Shown: positions 27,641 through 37,087 of the stretch, piece after piece
How the letters are laid out: every line of letters starts with the position of its first letter
Numbering within the stretch: the first letter of the stretch is position 1
Translations under genes and position numbers: made by a program
The notes under the pieces: model-generated
Seen by the model: only the letters and a program-made list of their open reading frames with translations
Databases searched by the model: none
What the model was told of the DNA's origin: nothing
NCBI RefSeq assembly: GCF_000425485.1
Contig: NZ_AUDN01000022.1
Location: forward strand, 1 to 64,000
Length of the DNA stretch: 64,000 nucleotides
Origin: Flavobacterium tegetincola DSM 22377
GTDB lineage: Bacteria > Bacteroidota > Bacteroidia > Flavobacteriales > Flavobacteriaceae
Reading direction: 5' to 3'

Positions 27641-29677
27641 TTATTTGAAATCAGCATCAGTAACACCTTCGTTTACTTTTACTTCAGACAATTTGATGTC
27701 TAATTCTACACCAACATTCATCAAGATGTTGAAAGGAAACATAACACCTTTAACTGCTTTGTAATCTTTATAATACGTTGTAGCAACAGATTTTTGACCA
27801 CCTTGCTCGCTCGTTTTAGCATCAGCAACTTTTAAACCTGATTTTACATCGTAGTAAGAAGTTGTTTTACCGTTTTCAATAACATAAGCTTCTGAACCTT
27901 CAATAGACTCAATAGAAGTCAATTTTCCAGTTGCAGTCATTAATTCTGGAAACAATTTAGCGTCTGCTTTCATTGCAGCAAATTCTTCTGCTGGAACGTC
28001 CATTTTCTGACCTTGTTGTGCAGCATAACCTGTTTTATCACCAATAACTTGTTTCATCATGCTCATTTCACCCATGGAAACTTCAACCATTAAACGGTCT
28101 TTGTTGTCGCTTTTTGAAACATAAGTAAGTGGTTGTGGCGCTTGTGGAATTGAAGTAGAACCAGTCATCATAACTGTTTTTACCGCTTTAACCGCTTTTT
28201 CTCCACCAAGAGCTTTGATGTAATTGTCGTAAACTGTTTTAATAGTCACACCAGCTGGAACTTCTTTTGAAGTTGTAGGTCTTTCTACTGGATTACCAAA
28301 TTTATCAAAGAAGAAGATTGGCATTTTTAACGCCTCTAATCCTGCCAAAACCTCAGATGCTTTTCCTGTAACTAAAACACGAATGTTATCTTCTAAGAAA
28401 TATTTTTTAGAAACTCTTAAGATATCGTCTGCAGTTACTGCATTGATATTTTTTACGTAGTTTTCAAAGTAGTCTGCTGGTAAAGATTGTGTTTGAGTCA
28501 AAAGTGCGTAACGAGCAATTGTGCCTGGTTTTTCCATTGCCATTACAAAGTTACCTACGTAACCTGCTTTCACGTTTTTCAACATGTCTGCTTCTACTTT
28601 ATCAGTTCTAATTTTTTTGATTTCTTTGAAAAATTCAACAACAGCACTGTCCGTTACCGAATTTCTTACTTGTGTGTTTGCTTTAAATTTACCCACATAT
28701 TTGTTTCCACGAATGCTTGAACGCGCTCCGTAAGTCCATCCATGTGCTTCTCTTAAATTCATGTTCAGGTAACTGTTAAAATCACCACCTAAAACTTGGT
28801 TTGCTAAAAGAACAGCAAAGTAATCAGGATCTGTCATTTTTAAATCAGCTACATTCACCAAAGAAATTTCTGATTGTACTGCATTAGGCATGTCCACAAA
28901 ATTGATTTGTGTGTACTGCACATTTACAGGATCAGTATAAGTTACTGATGGTGCAGCAGCTTTATTCCATTCTTTAAATGCTTTAGTAACTGCTTTTTTG
29001 ATGTCTTTATATTTAACATCTCCAATAATTACTAAATACGCATTTGCTGGAGCAAAGTATGCATTGTACTCACTTTTAACGTCTGCTAATGATACATTTT
29101 TGATGGTTTCCTCCGTCAAATACTCTCCACTAGGGTGTGTTTTTCCGTAAAACAAAACATCTTCAACGCGTCCTGCAACTGCTTCTACACTTTTTTCATT
29201 GCTTTTCAAGCCTTCTAAAAGTTTTGCTCTTTCTGTGTCCAATTCTTCTTGTGTGAAGATAGAGTTTAACGCTCCGTCCACCATTAAAGAAAGAATTTTA
29301 TCCGAATATTTAGACAATCCGCTTCCATAAGCGCCACCTAAACTGAATCCGATGTTTGCACCTAGAAAGTCAATTTCTTCGTTAAACTTGTCTTTAGACA
29401 TTGTAGCTGTGCCATTTCCAAGAATGCTGCTTGTTAAATCTGCTACACCTTTTTTAGCACCTTCAGCGTAAGGAGCATTGTCAATAGATAAGTTAAAAGA
29501 TACTCGAGGCAATTTGTTGTTCTCAACTACCATTACTTTTAAACCATTTTTAAGTTCAAAAGTTTGTGGCTTTCCAATATTAATTACTGGAGCTGGTCCT
29601 GGTTTAGGTTGTGGTCTGTCTTGTGCTTGCATAATAGTTGTTAAAAACAAGCTTACTATAAATAGGGTTTTTTTCAT
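27641..29677 (-). CDS. M16-family peptidase-like protein without zinc motif, with C-terminal extension
   Basis: A 678-residue protein with signal peptide (to about MQAQ, residue 19). Residues 35-450 have the insulinase-type double domain, including the R/Y pair region GWTYGARSSI, but where the catalytic partner has HxxEH it reads KGVADLTSSILGNGTAT, so it cannot bind zinc and should be the non-catalytic B subunit. After about residue 465 comes a domain of about 200 residues (VYDNYIKALGGEKAVKAVKT ...) resembling a LolA-like lipoprotein carrier fold. It starts 10 bases after the catalytic M16 gene. Confidence 0.87.
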   Translation of the reverse strand: MKKTLFIVSLFLTTIMQAQDRPQPKPGPAPVINIGKPQTFELKNGLKVMVVENNKLPRVSFNLSIDNAPYAEGAKKGVADLTSSILGNGTATMSKDKFNEEIDFLGANIGFSLGGAYGSGLSKYSDKILSLMVDGALNSIFTQEELDTERAKLLEGLKSNEKSVEAVAGRVEDVLFYGKTHPSGEYLTEETIKNVSLADVKSEYNAYFAPANAYLVIIGDVKYKDIKKAVTKAFKEWNKAAAPSVTYTDPVNVQYTQINFVDMPNAVQSEISLVNVADLKMTDPDYFAVLLANQVLGGDFNSYLNMNLREAHGWTYGARSSIRGNKYVGKFKANTQVRNSVTDSAVVEFFKEIKKIRTDKVEADMLKNVKAGYVGNFVMAMEKPGTIARYALLTQTQSLPADYFENYVKNINAVTADDILRVSKKYFLEDNIRVLVTGKASEVLAGLEALKMPIFFFDKFGNPVERPTTSKEVPAGVTIKTVYDNYIKALGGEKAVKAVKTVMMTGSTSIPQAPQPLTYVSKSDNKDRLMVEVSMGEMSMMKQVIGDKTGYAAQQGQKMDVPAEEFAAMKADAKLFPELMTATGKLTSIESIEGSEAYVIENGKTTSYYDVKSGLKVADAKTSEQGGQKSVATTYYKDYKAVKGVMFPFNILMNVGVELDIKLSEVKVNEGVTDADFK

Positions 29678-29687
29678 GATATAGGTC

Positions 29688-31013
29688 TTAGTTTGTCGCT
29701 TTATCTTTAGCAGGAACGTAATCTAAAAGCAAACGTTGGTTTGGATTTAAATACTTGTTAGCTGCTGCTTTGATTTCTTCACGAGTGATGGAACGGTAAA
29801 TTTCAATCTCTGAATTAATTAAATTTACATCACCATATAATAGGTAGTAACTTGCTAAATTTTCAGCGATTCCTTCAATGCTTGTATTGCTGTTTACGTA
29901 TTGATTTTCAAACTTGTTTTGTAATTTCTGATAATCTCTTTCTGAAATTAATTCCGTTTGAATTTTTTTAATCTCCTCGTCAATGTTTGAAGTCAGTGTT
30001 TCTGATGTGTTAGGACTCATAGGAATTCCGTAAATCAAATACATTCCGTAGTCTTCTTGACTGTTGTTAAACGCACCTACTTGTAAAGCCATTTTTTTCT
30101 CATCTACCAATTTCTTGTACAAACGAGAACTTTTTCCATCGCTTAAGATAGAAGAAATCATATCCAATACTTTAGCATCTCTCGTCTTCATAGAAGGAGT
30201 ACGGTACGCTTGAATTACCATTGGCAATTGAATGTTTGGGTCTTCGTAAGTAGCATTGATTTGCTTTGTGATAGGCTCTTCAACAAAACTTTGTTTTTTA
30301 ACTTCAGCACCTCTTGGAATAGATCCAAAATATTGCTCTACCCATTTTAATGTTTGTGCAGAATCAATATCTCCAGCAACAATTAAAACGGCGTTGTTAG
30401 GCACATAGAATTTTTTGTTAAATGCTTGAAACTCTTCTAAAGTTGCAGCATCTAGATGTTCCATTGATCCAATTGGAGCCCAACGGTACGGGTGCTTCGT
30501 AAATAAACTTTCTTTAACTGATGTAAATAAGTTTCCATAAGGAGAATTGTCTACACGAAGTCTTTTTTCTTCTTTTACTACTTCATTTTGAGTATCCACA
30601 CCAATTTGGTTAATTACTGGGTGAAGAAGTCGTTCAGATTCCATCCATAATCCCAACTCTAAACTGTTAGAAGGGAATACTTCGTAGTAATAGGTCCTAT
30701 CATCAGAGGTGTTGGCATTATTAGTACCACCATTTCCTGAAACAATTTTGAACCACTCGCCACGTTTGATATTTTCGGTACCTTCAAATAAAAGGTGTTC
30801 AAAAAAGTGAGCAAATCCAGTACGCTCTGGATTTTCGTCTTTAGCACCTACGTGATACATCACCGAAGTGATTACAACTGGAGCCGATTTGTCTTGATGC
30901 AAAATAACATGCAGACCGTTTTGTAAAGTGTACTCCTCAAAATTTACTTTTTGAGCTGAAGCCACACTTCCAAGCATGAGAACTGTACTCAAAGCCATTA
31001 ATGATTTTTTCAT
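29688..31013 (-). CDS. M16-family zinc peptidase (catalytic subunit)
   Basis: A 441-residue secreted protein (signal peptide ending VASAQ) with the inverted zinc motif HFFEH in GFAHFFEHLLFEGTEN and the distal glutamate in NEVVKEEKRLRVD. Family members cut short unstructured peptides in a closed chamber. The next gene encodes a zinc-less M16 protein, so the two likely form a heterodimer in the periplasm, as in PqqL-like and mitochondrial processing peptidases. A 20-bp palindrome and a TACATTTG box lie upstream. Confidence 0.92.
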   Translation of the reverse strand: MKKSLMALSTVLMLGSVASAQKVNFEEYTLQNGLHVILHQDKSAPVVITSVMYHVGAKDENPERTGFAHFFEHLLFEGTENIKRGEWFKIVSGNGGTNNANTSDDRTYYYEVFPSNSLELGLWMESERLLHPVINQIGVDTQNEVVKEEKRLRVDNSPYGNLFTSVKESLFTKHPYRWAPIGSMEHLDAATLEEFQAFNKKFYVPNNAVLIVAGDIDSAQTLKWVEQYFGSIPRGAEVKKQSFVEEPITKQINATYEDPNIQLPMVIQAYRTPSMKTRDAKVLDMISSILSDGKSSRLYKKLVDEKKMALQVGAFNNSQEDYGMYLIYGIPMSPNTSETLTSNIDEEIKKIQTELISERDYQKLQNKFENQYVNSNTSIEGIAENLASYYLLYGDVNLINSEIEIYRSITREEIKAAANKYLNPNQRLLLDYVPAKDKATN

Positions 31014-31037
31014 AACGATTAATAATTTGTTATTGAT

Positions 31038-31057
31038 TTATGTATAAGTATACATAA
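31038..31057. promoter_or_regulatory. 20-bp palindrome in the M16 operon leader
   Basis: TTATGTATA-AG-TATACATAA, a near-perfect palindrome with a 2-base centre, between the -7 box and the ATG of the M16 operon (25 bases before the ATG). The position and shape suit a repressor operator or an mRNA hairpin. Confidence 0.45.
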
Positions 31058-31074
31058 GTGTTGGTTTGTTACAG

Positions 31075-31082
31075 CAAATGTA
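31075..31082 (-). promoter_or_regulatory. -7 box of the M16 operon
   Basis: TACATTTG on the reverse strand, 61 bases before the ATG; no TTG at 17-21 bases upstream. Confidence 0.45.
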
Positions 31083-31205
31083 CCTTTTTTTATATATTTA
31101 ACATCTTTAACAATTATTAAATGAATAATTTAAGCAGAAATGGACAAGTAACACACCGCAATTTCAGGTGTTACCAATTTTAATTTAATTATTTTTTCAA
31201 TGTAA

Positions 31206-31235
31206 TTGCTATTATAATAATAAGTTGTATATTTG
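31206..31235 (+). promoter_or_regulatory. Promoter of rplU-rpmA
   Basis: TTG (31206-31208), exactly 19 bases, TATATTTG (31228-31235): a full match to the Bacteroidota housekeeping consensus, 31 bases before the rplU ATG. Confidence 0.75.
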
Positions 31236-31266
31236 CAACCTTAAAAATTAACTAAACATCATTGTT

Positions 31267-31695
31267 ATGTACGCAATCGTAGAGATAGCAGGGCAACAAT
31301 TTAAAGTAAGCAAAGACTTAAAGGTTTATGTGAACCGTTTGACTGACAAAGAAGGAGATGCAATTTCATTTGCAAAAGTTCTTTTGTTAGACAACGCTGG
31401 CACAATCACTTTAGGCGCCCCGGCTGTAGAAGGAGCTTCTGTTGAAGCTACAGTGTTACAACACTTAAAAGGAGATAAAGTAATCGTTTTCAAAAAGAAA
31501 CGAAGAAAAGGGTACAAAAAGAGAAATGGACACCGTCAATATTTGACTCAAATCCAAATTTCTGGTATTACAATCCCAGGTGGTAAAAAAGAGAAAGCGG
31601 CTCCTAAAAAAGAAGCTACTCCAGTAACTGAAGAAGAAGTTGAAGCGCCAAAGAAAAAGGCAGCTAAAGCTAAAAAAGAAGAAACTCAAGAATAA
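31267..31695 (+). CDS. rplU: 50S ribosomal protein bL21
   Basis: The N-terminal 100 residues are bL21 (MYAIVEIAGQQFKVSKD ... KKRRKGYKKRNGHRQYLTQIQI), a 23S rRNA-binding protein of the large subunit. Residues 103-142 form a low-complexity Lys/Ala/Glu tail (KKEKAAPKKEA ... KKKAAKAKKEETQE), which lengthens it to 142 residues against about 103 in Escherichia coli; such tails are common in Flavobacteriia. It is co-transcribed with rpmA, 22 bases downstream. Confidence 0.97.
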   Translation: MYAIVEIAGQQFKVSKDLKVYVNRLTDKEGDAISFAKVLLLDNAGTITLGAPAVEGASVEATVLQHLKGDKVIVFKKKRRKGYKKRNGHRQYLTQIQISGITIPGGKKEKAAPKKEATPVTEEEVEAPKKKAAKAKKEETQE

Positions 31696-31717
31696 TAACC
31701 TTAAAAACTAATACGTC

Positions 31718-31978
31718 ATGGCTCACAAAAAAGGTGTCGGTAGTTCGAAGAATGGTAGAGAATCAGAATCAAAACGTCTAGGTGTTAAGATTTATGGTGG
31801 TCAAGCTGCAATTGCTGGAAATATCATTGTAAGACAAAGAGGTTCAAAACATAATCCAGGTGAAAACGTTTACATCAGTAAAGATCACACCCTACACGCA
31901 AGAGTAGATGGATTAGTGAAGTTCCAAAAGAAAAGAGATAACAAATCTTACGTTTCTATCCTTCCATTCGAAGCATAA
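31718..31978 (+). CDS. rpmA: 50S ribosomal protein bL27
   Basis: An 86-residue protein starting [20 protein letters not shown], the conserved bL27 N-terminus that reaches the peptidyl transferase centre. There is no cleavable N-terminal extension of the Firmicutes type. The [13 protein letters not shown] and [15 protein letters not shown] segments confirm the family. Second gene of rplU-rpmA, followed by a strong terminator. Confidence 0.97.
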   Translation: MAHKKGVGSSKNGRESESKRLGVKIYGGQAAIAGNIIVRQRGSKHNPGENVYISKDHTLHARVDGLVKFQKKRDNKSYVSILPFEA

Positions 31979-32000
31979 TCGTTGATTTCATATCATAATA

Positions 32001-32034
32001 AAACCCCAATCTGAATAAGATTGGGGTTTTTTCG
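32001..32034 (+). terminator. Terminator of rplU-rpmA
   Basis: AAACCCCAATCT pairs with AGATTGGGGTTT (12 bp, 5-base loop) followed by TTTTTC. Confidence 0.9.
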
Positions 32035-32195
32035 TTGTTGTAAAGTTGCATTCAATAATAAAAATTCAATAAAGTGCTCTGAGAATTTTTCAATTAATGA
32101 AATTACAAGTCGATACCAAAATATCACATTTATAAAACGAATACCAAAGCGAAGTTTGCTCAGGTACTCGTTTTCAATAGTGATTCGGAAGGATG

Positions 32196-32921
32196 TTAAT
32201 TTCCAAAACCAATTCGAAAGCCAAACTGCACATTTAAATTTCCTTCATCCGTTTTTACTTGTGAAACTTCATATTCACTAATGGCTTCATTATATCCATT
32301 GGTGTAATAATCTGATTTTACGTTGGCATAGCCAATTCCTATAAACGACTCAAAACAGATGTTTGAATCCTGAAACAATTGCTGACTGATAATTAAAGCA
32401 ATACCAGTCCTTATTTTGCTGTCCTTTTTGCCATTTAAAAAAGCAGAATAACTTCCATTTTCCGCTTCATCGTAGGTTCTATTATTGGTTTTGTGAAAGA
32501 ATTGTAAACCAAAAGACCATCCTTCGATTGCATCATAATCAGATGAAGGATAATATTTTAACGTTCCTCTAAATACACTTCCAATAGCTGCTTTGGAGTC
32601 AAAACGATCACTTTCGTCATCAATTAGTGACGTGTAATCATTCTCAAAAAAAGAATATGTAACTCCTGCTGCACCTTCAACGCTGAATTTATTGCTGATT
32701 TTTCGCTCGTATATAAGTGGAATTTCTCCCGTTGCAAATTTTAATAAGTCGGTTTTAACAACCCAGGAATACGAGCTAGAGCTTGATGCAGAATTCTTAG
32801 CTTGGCCTTGTGGCGTATACACCTTGATAACTGTGGATTTTACAGTGTCTTTCTTAGTTTCTTGTGCAAAACCCACACTAGATAACGAACATGCCAATAA
32901 AAGGGTAAAAATGTTTTTCAC
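32196..32921 (-). CDS. Hypothetical outer-membrane beta-barrel-like protein
   Basis: A 241-residue protein with a signal peptide ending VGFAQ (about residue 19). After a Ser-rich linker the sequence shows alternating strands with aromatic ends (SWVVKTDLLKFATGEIPLIYERKISNKFSVEGAAGVTYSFF) and finishes FGFRIGFGN, as in small beta-barrels. The TDLLK...IPLIYERKIS segment recalls DUF3575-type barrels. No specific function can be given. The 217 bases between rpmA and this stop hold only the rpmA terminator. Confidence 0.72.
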   Translation of the reverse strand: MKNIFTLLLACSLSSVGFAQETKKDTVKSTVIKVYTPQGQAKNSASSSSSYSWVVKTDLLKFATGEIPLIYERKISNKFSVEGAAGVTYSFFENDYTSLIDDESDRFDSKAAIGSVFRGTLKYYPSSDYDAIEGWSFGLQFFHKTNNRTYDEAENGSYSAFLNGKKDSKIRTGIALIISQQLFQDSNICFESFIGIGYANVKSDYYTNGYNEAISEYEVSQVKTDEGNLNVQFGFRIGFGN

Positions 32922-32983
32922 TATTTTGATTTTTAATTGATTAATTGCGAAAATAATCTATTTTTACAAAAAATTAACAATTT

Positions 32984-34483
32984 ATGAAGAATTTTAAAAT
33001 AGTATTATTCCTGTTAACTATTTGCGCTAATGCTCAAGAGGTTGAGTTGCGATGGGCTGAAAGAATTAAGACAAAAGAAACCGTTTCCATCTTAGGAGGG
33101 AAAGACGGAATGTACTTTACAATGCACAAAGACGATGATAAACAGCTCGTTTGCAGATCGTATAACCATAAGATGGAGTTGAAGAACGAAAAAGTAGTCA
33201 ATTTTAATATAGATAGTAAAAAGTATGAGTATTCGGGCGCTTATTTTGTGAACGATAAAATTATACACTTCATTAAAGATTATAACCGCAAGACAGAAAA
33301 AAACCTGCTCTTGGCTGCGGTAACTGATTTGGATTTGAATACAAGTAAGCAGACTTCTGTTATTGATGAGGCTGAAGAACGCGTTACGGAATTTGGCTCA
33401 AGAGGTATTTCGCCAGATTCAACTAAGATTGTGGTTTACAATGAACTTAAAGGTAGAAAAAAGGATCCAAGTGTTTTAAATTTCAAAGTATTTGATACCG
33501 GCCTAAAGAACGTAATGCTAGATAAATCTGTAGTATTGCCTATTAAAGCAAGAAACTTTTCTAAAGAACAAGTTGGAGTTGATAATTTAGGAAACGTTTT
33601 TGTTCTAGCTCGAATTTATAAGGAAAAAGACGAGAGAGGGAAAGACCAAAGTGCGTATTATTATAAACTGATGGTGTTTAATAAAAATGAAAAAGCAACT
33701 GAATTTGACTTTGACTATCCTGATAGAGACATCGAATCCATTGACGTACTTCCTGGTAAAAACAATACCATTATTTGCACGGGTTTTTTAAAAATCTTGA
33801 ACAAAGGTTTTTTTGGTAAAGGGAAAAAAACACTTATTTCGGATGAATTGTTTTCTTCTATAATTGACAGTAAAACGGTAACATTAAAAACGGCAAATAA
33901 ATACGAATTAGAAGGTCTTTATCCCGAGAAACCTAAAAAGACAGCAGATTACGTGCCGTATAAAGTAAAGGATATATTCTTTAGAGAAGACGGTGGAGCT
34001 GTGGTTGTGGCCGAACAATACAAGTTGGTGGTGGTTACTTCTTCTGGTACAAATGGTATGGGCGGTAGAACATCATATTACTATTACTACTGCGATATTG
34101 CGGTAATAAATATCAGTAATACATCAGTTGTAGAATCCGTTTCTAAGATGCCGAAATATCAGATGAATGCTGGAAATCCTTCGATATTAGCCACCTATAG
34201 CAAAGGTAAAACCTACATTATTTATGAAGATTTAGAAAAAAACAGTGATGCTGAAGATGATAAAGATACCAAGCGAAGCACCAAATCATGGCTTTCGTCC
34301 AGCTCTAAAAACGCCTTGTTTTTAATGTCTGTTGAGGCCAATGGTGAAATGAAAAAGCACGTGATTTATTCATACAAGGAAAGCAAAATTCGTCCAAGAA
34401 TCAAGGCAAGTACCGTAATCAGCGACCACGAAATTCTTTTAAATGCCGATGATCAAATTGGCTTATTGAACATTATGAACTAA
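32984..34483 (+). CDS. Hypothetical secreted protein, 499 residues
   Basis: A signal peptide (MKNFKIVLFLLTICANAQ) is followed by a beta-rich body without membrane segments; the repeating pattern of short strands is compatible with a propeller-like fold, but I do not recognise the family. Notable segments are SSGTNGMGGRTSYYYYYCDIAVINI (a run of five Tyr) and a charged linker SDAEDDKDTKRSTKS. It is divergent from the barrel protein at 32196 with a 62-base gap, and ends in a weak terminator. Confidence 0.72.
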   Translation: MKNFKIVLFLLTICANAQEVELRWAERIKTKETVSILGGKDGMYFTMHKDDDKQLVCRSYNHKMELKNEKVVNFNIDSKKYEYSGAYFVNDKIIHFIKDYNRKTEKNLLLAAVTDLDLNTSKQTSVIDEAEERVTEFGSRGISPDSTKIVVYNELKGRKKDPSVLNFKVFDTGLKNVMLDKSVVLPIKARNFSKEQVGVDNLGNVFVLARIYKEKDERGKDQSAYYYKLMVFNKNEKATEFDFDYPDRDIESIDVLPGKNNTIICTGFLKILNKGFFGKGKKTLISDELFSSIIDSKTVTLKTANKYELEGLYPEKPKKTADYVPYKVKDIFFREDGGAVVVAEQYKLVVVTSSGTNGMGGRTSYYYYYCDIAVINISNTSVVESVSKMPKYQMNAGNPSILATYSKGKTYIIYEDLEKNSDAEDDKDTKRSTKSWLSSSSKNALFLMSVEANGEMKKHVIYSYKESKIRPRIKASTVISDHEILLNADDQIGLLNIMN

Positions 34484-34511
34484 CGATTCTTTAATGCCAT
34501 TTACTAAAGTT

Positions 34512-34550
34512 AGGCATCCTAAATAGAACTATTTAAGGTGCCTTTCTTTA
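34512..34550 (+). terminator. Probable terminator after the 499-residue protein gene
   Basis: AGGCATCCTAAATA (34512-34525) and TATTTAAGGTGCCT (34530-34543) pair with two imperfections and are followed by TTCTTTATTT. Confidence 0.55.
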
Positions 34551-34708
34551 TTTGGTTTGTTGTGTGACAGTTGCGTTATAGTTGAAATGAATGACAGATG
34601 CGGAAATGTTTCTTATCGGAAGATGCTTGATTCAAAAGTCTACTTTCACAAGTGCTTTTCAATTTAATTTCCTTTATTTTGTAATGCAAATCAAAACAGC
34701 ACAATTCC

Positions 34709-35191
34709 ATGCACGGTACCACTTCCCATACGTTAGTTGAAGCGACTCGAAAGGCTGAGCATTATTGTGTCTATCAAGACCGCTGCCATCAGGAAGTAAT
34801 TGCCAAATTACACTCGTTACGAATGATTCCTGAAGCCATTGATTTAATTATTGTGCATCTGATTGAGCATGATTTTTTAAATGAAACGCGTTTTGCATGT
34901 AGTTTTGCCAGAGGAAAACACCGCATAAAATTTTGGGGAAAAATCAGAATTGTCCGCGAACTTAAAATGCGTGGTATATCTGAATACAATATCAAGCAAG
35001 GATTGAAGGAAATTACAGACGAAATGTATTACACCAATTTTGACGCACTTGCCGAAAGACATTGGGAACACATGACGGAACGCGTACGATTAACAAAGCG
35101 AAAAAAGTTTTGCGATTTCATGCTTAGAAAAGGTTTTGAAAGTGCCATGGTATATGAAAAAGTTAAAGAACTCGAAGGCTTGGAAAAATAA
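34709..35191 (+). CDS. recX: Regulatory protein RecX
   Basis: A 160-residue, highly charged, all-helical protein. RecX binds RecA filaments and limits strand exchange. The three tandem three-helix repeats are visible, with family markers HYCVYQDRCHQEVIAKL, FLNETRFACSFARGKHRIKFWGKIRI and ELKMRGISEYNIKQGL. Length is normal for Bacteroidota RecX. recA is not in the window. It is followed by a small unknown gene and dgt on the same strand. Confidence 0.9.
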   Translation: MHGTTSHTLVEATRKAEHYCVYQDRCHQEVIAKLHSLRMIPEAIDLIIVHLIEHDFLNETRFACSFARGKHRIKFWGKIRIVRELKMRGISEYNIKQGLKEITDEMYYTNFDALAERHWEHMTERVRLTKRKKFCDFMLRKGFESAMVYEKVKELEGLEK

Positions 35192-35288
35192 TACCAGAGA
35201 CTTGCTTTTTTTTAAATTTTAAGATCACTTTTTGGAAAAAGTTTTACTTGCCAAAGCAAATCTTCTTACATTTGAAAAAAATAATAAA

Positions 35289-35510
35289 ATGAGCAAAGAA
35301 AAAGGAGTTTACACAGGAATTATTGAGAAAGATGCGGACGGAAATTATTTTTGTGGTCCCTATTTATTGGATTACCAATACACCGAAAGTAATTTTAAAC
35401 TTGGAGATGAAGTGAACATCAAAACCGTTATTACCAATCCAAGCGATCGAAGTTATAATAAATACAACCAGAAGTCAAGAGTCTTTTTCTTGGCAAACGA
35501 GAAGGAGTAA
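35289..35510 (+). CDS. Small conserved hypothetical protein, 73 residues
   Basis: The ATG at 35289 gives 73 residues starting MSKEKGVYTGIIEKDADGN; the frame is open further upstream only with a TTG at 35232 and is not used. The content is mostly beta (YFCGPYLLDYQYTESNFKLGDEVNIKTVITNP), suggesting a small OB- or SH3-like barrel. No family recognised. It lies between recX and dgt on the same strand. Confidence 0.65.
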   Translation: MSKEKGVYTGIIEKDADGNYFCGPYLLDYQYTESNFKLGDEVNIKTVITNPSDRSYNKYNQKSRVFFLANEKE

Positions 35511-35564
35511 TTAGGAATGCAATAAATTTAAGTTCTAAGATCCACAAACCACAACCTATAAAAA

Positions 35565-36914
35565 ATGATGCACTGGGAACAACTTTTGTCTTTAAAACGG
35601 CAAGGCGACAGAAACAAGCGTTTGCGCAAAGAACAAGACGAAACCCGATTGGTATTTGAAGTTGATTACGACCGTATTATATTCTCGGCAGCTTTCCGAA
35701 GTTTGCAGGATAAAACACAAGTTATTCCACTTTCAAAAACCGATTTTGTACACACACGGTTGACGCACAGTCTGGAAGTTTCCGTTGTTGGACGTTCGAT
35801 TGGACGGTTGGTAGGAAAGAAAATAATTGAAAAATATCCGTATTTGCAGGAAATCCACGGCTATCAAGCAAATGATTTTGGAGCAATCGTAGCTGCAGCT
35901 TCATTGGCACACGACATTGGAAATCCTCCCTTTGGTCATTCCGGTGAGAAAGCAATCGGTGAATATTTTAAAATAGGAAAGGGGAAAGGTTTCCAAAACC
36001 GCCTTTCGGCAAAAGAGTGGCAGGACTTGGTCGATTTTGAGGGAAATGCAAATGGTTTTTCCGTCTTAAGCAGCAGCCGAGAAGGAATTGAGGGTGGAAT
36101 TCGGTTGGCGTATGCAACTTTAGGAGCATACATGAAATACCCAAAAGAATCCTTACCTAAGAAACCAACCAAAGAAATTGCCGATAAAAAGTACGGTTTT
36201 TTCCAGCAAGACAAGTTGTTTTTCCAAGAAGTGGCTACCGATTTGGGTCTTATCAAAAAATCAGGCAATGGCGAAATTCACTACCAGCGCCATCCATTAG
36301 CGTATTTAGTGGAAGCGGCAGATGATATTTGCTACACAATCATTGATTTTGAAGATGGAATTAACCTGGGTTTGGTTTCTGAAGATTATGCGTTGGAGTA
36401 TTTAATAAACCTGGTTAAAGACCGTATTGACACCCCAAAATTCAACCAACTCAAATCAAAGGAAGACCGCATTAGTTACCTCCGTGCCGTTGCTATTGGT
36501 ACATTGATTGACGATGCCGTAGCTTTATTTATTGAAAATGAAGAAGCTATTTTAAAAGGAGAATTCCATTTTGCATTGACTGATAAAAGTAAATACAAAG
36601 CTCAAATGAAGGACATCATTAATTTGAGCGTGGAAAAAATTTACCAAAGTCGGGAAGTGATTGAGAAAGAAATTGTGGGTTATGAAATACTACAAACTTT
36701 GTTGGATAAATTCATCACAGCTGTGAACAATCAATATGAGGGTAATTTATCCAATTACGACCAACTTATCTTAAAAATGTTACCCGAGAAATTCCAAGTC
36801 GAAAAGGAAACTTTATATGGCAGGTTATTGCACATTTGTCATTACGTATCGCTCTTGACGGATGGAAACGCTTTGGAATTATTTGAAATGATAAACGGTC
36901 GGAAGAAAGTATAA
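35565..36914 (+). CDS. dgt: Deoxyguanosinetriphosphate triphosphohydrolase-like protein (dNTPase)
   Basis: A 449-residue HD-domain enzyme that hydrolyses dNTPs to nucleoside and triphosphate. HD residues are visible in FVHTRLTHSLEVSVVGRSIG (first His) and SLAHDIGNPPFGHSGE (His-Asp), with later metal/phosphate ligands in VEAADDICYTIIDFEDG. The length matches the type 1 (Dgt) subfamily of Bacteroidota. Two adjacent ATGs (35565, 35568) could start it. It may limit dNTP pools, which also restricts phages in some bacteria. Confidence 0.92.
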   Translation: MMHWEQLLSLKRQGDRNKRLRKEQDETRLVFEVDYDRIIFSAAFRSLQDKTQVIPLSKTDFVHTRLTHSLEVSVVGRSIGRLVGKKIIEKYPYLQEIHGYQANDFGAIVAAASLAHDIGNPPFGHSGEKAIGEYFKIGKGKGFQNRLSAKEWQDLVDFEGNANGFSVLSSSREGIEGGIRLAYATLGAYMKYPKESLPKKPTKEIADKKYGFFQQDKLFFQEVATDLGLIKKSGNGEIHYQRHPLAYLVEAADDICYTIIDFEDGINLGLVSEDYALEYLINLVKDRIDTPKFNQLKSKEDRISYLRAVAIGTLIDDAVALFIENEEAILKGEFHFALTDKSKYKAQMKDIINLSVEKIYQSREVIEKEIVGYEILQTLLDKFITAVNNQYEGNLSNYDQLILKMLPEKFQVEKETLYGRLLHICHYVSLLTDGNALELFEMINGRKKV

Positions 36915-36987
36915 GGATTTAGAGGACTGCTGAAAATTAGAGCGGTCTTTTACCTAAATTTTTCGCGTGAAGGATGGAAGAGGAGCT

Positions 36988-37060
36988 CTTTATTGCTTTG
37001 TAGAAAGCAATAAAAGCGGGAACGAACAGCCTGACGCCAACCCGAAATTTCTCGGGTTGG
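36988..37060. repeat. Intergenic double-hairpin element
   Basis: TTATTGCTTT and AAAGCAATAA form one stem (36990-37013), then AAAGCGGGAACGAACAGCCTG, then CCAACCCGA and TCGGGTTGG form a second (37037-37060), followed by GGGGCACGCCC. The linking block resembles the TAGCGGATAGCTGG block in the element at 57465-57541, so both may belong to one dispersed flavobacterial repeat family. It separates the convergent dgt and DUF3078 genes and could terminate either. Confidence 0.6.
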
Positions 37061-37087
37061 GGGCACGCCCAAATGATTTTTTTACAC

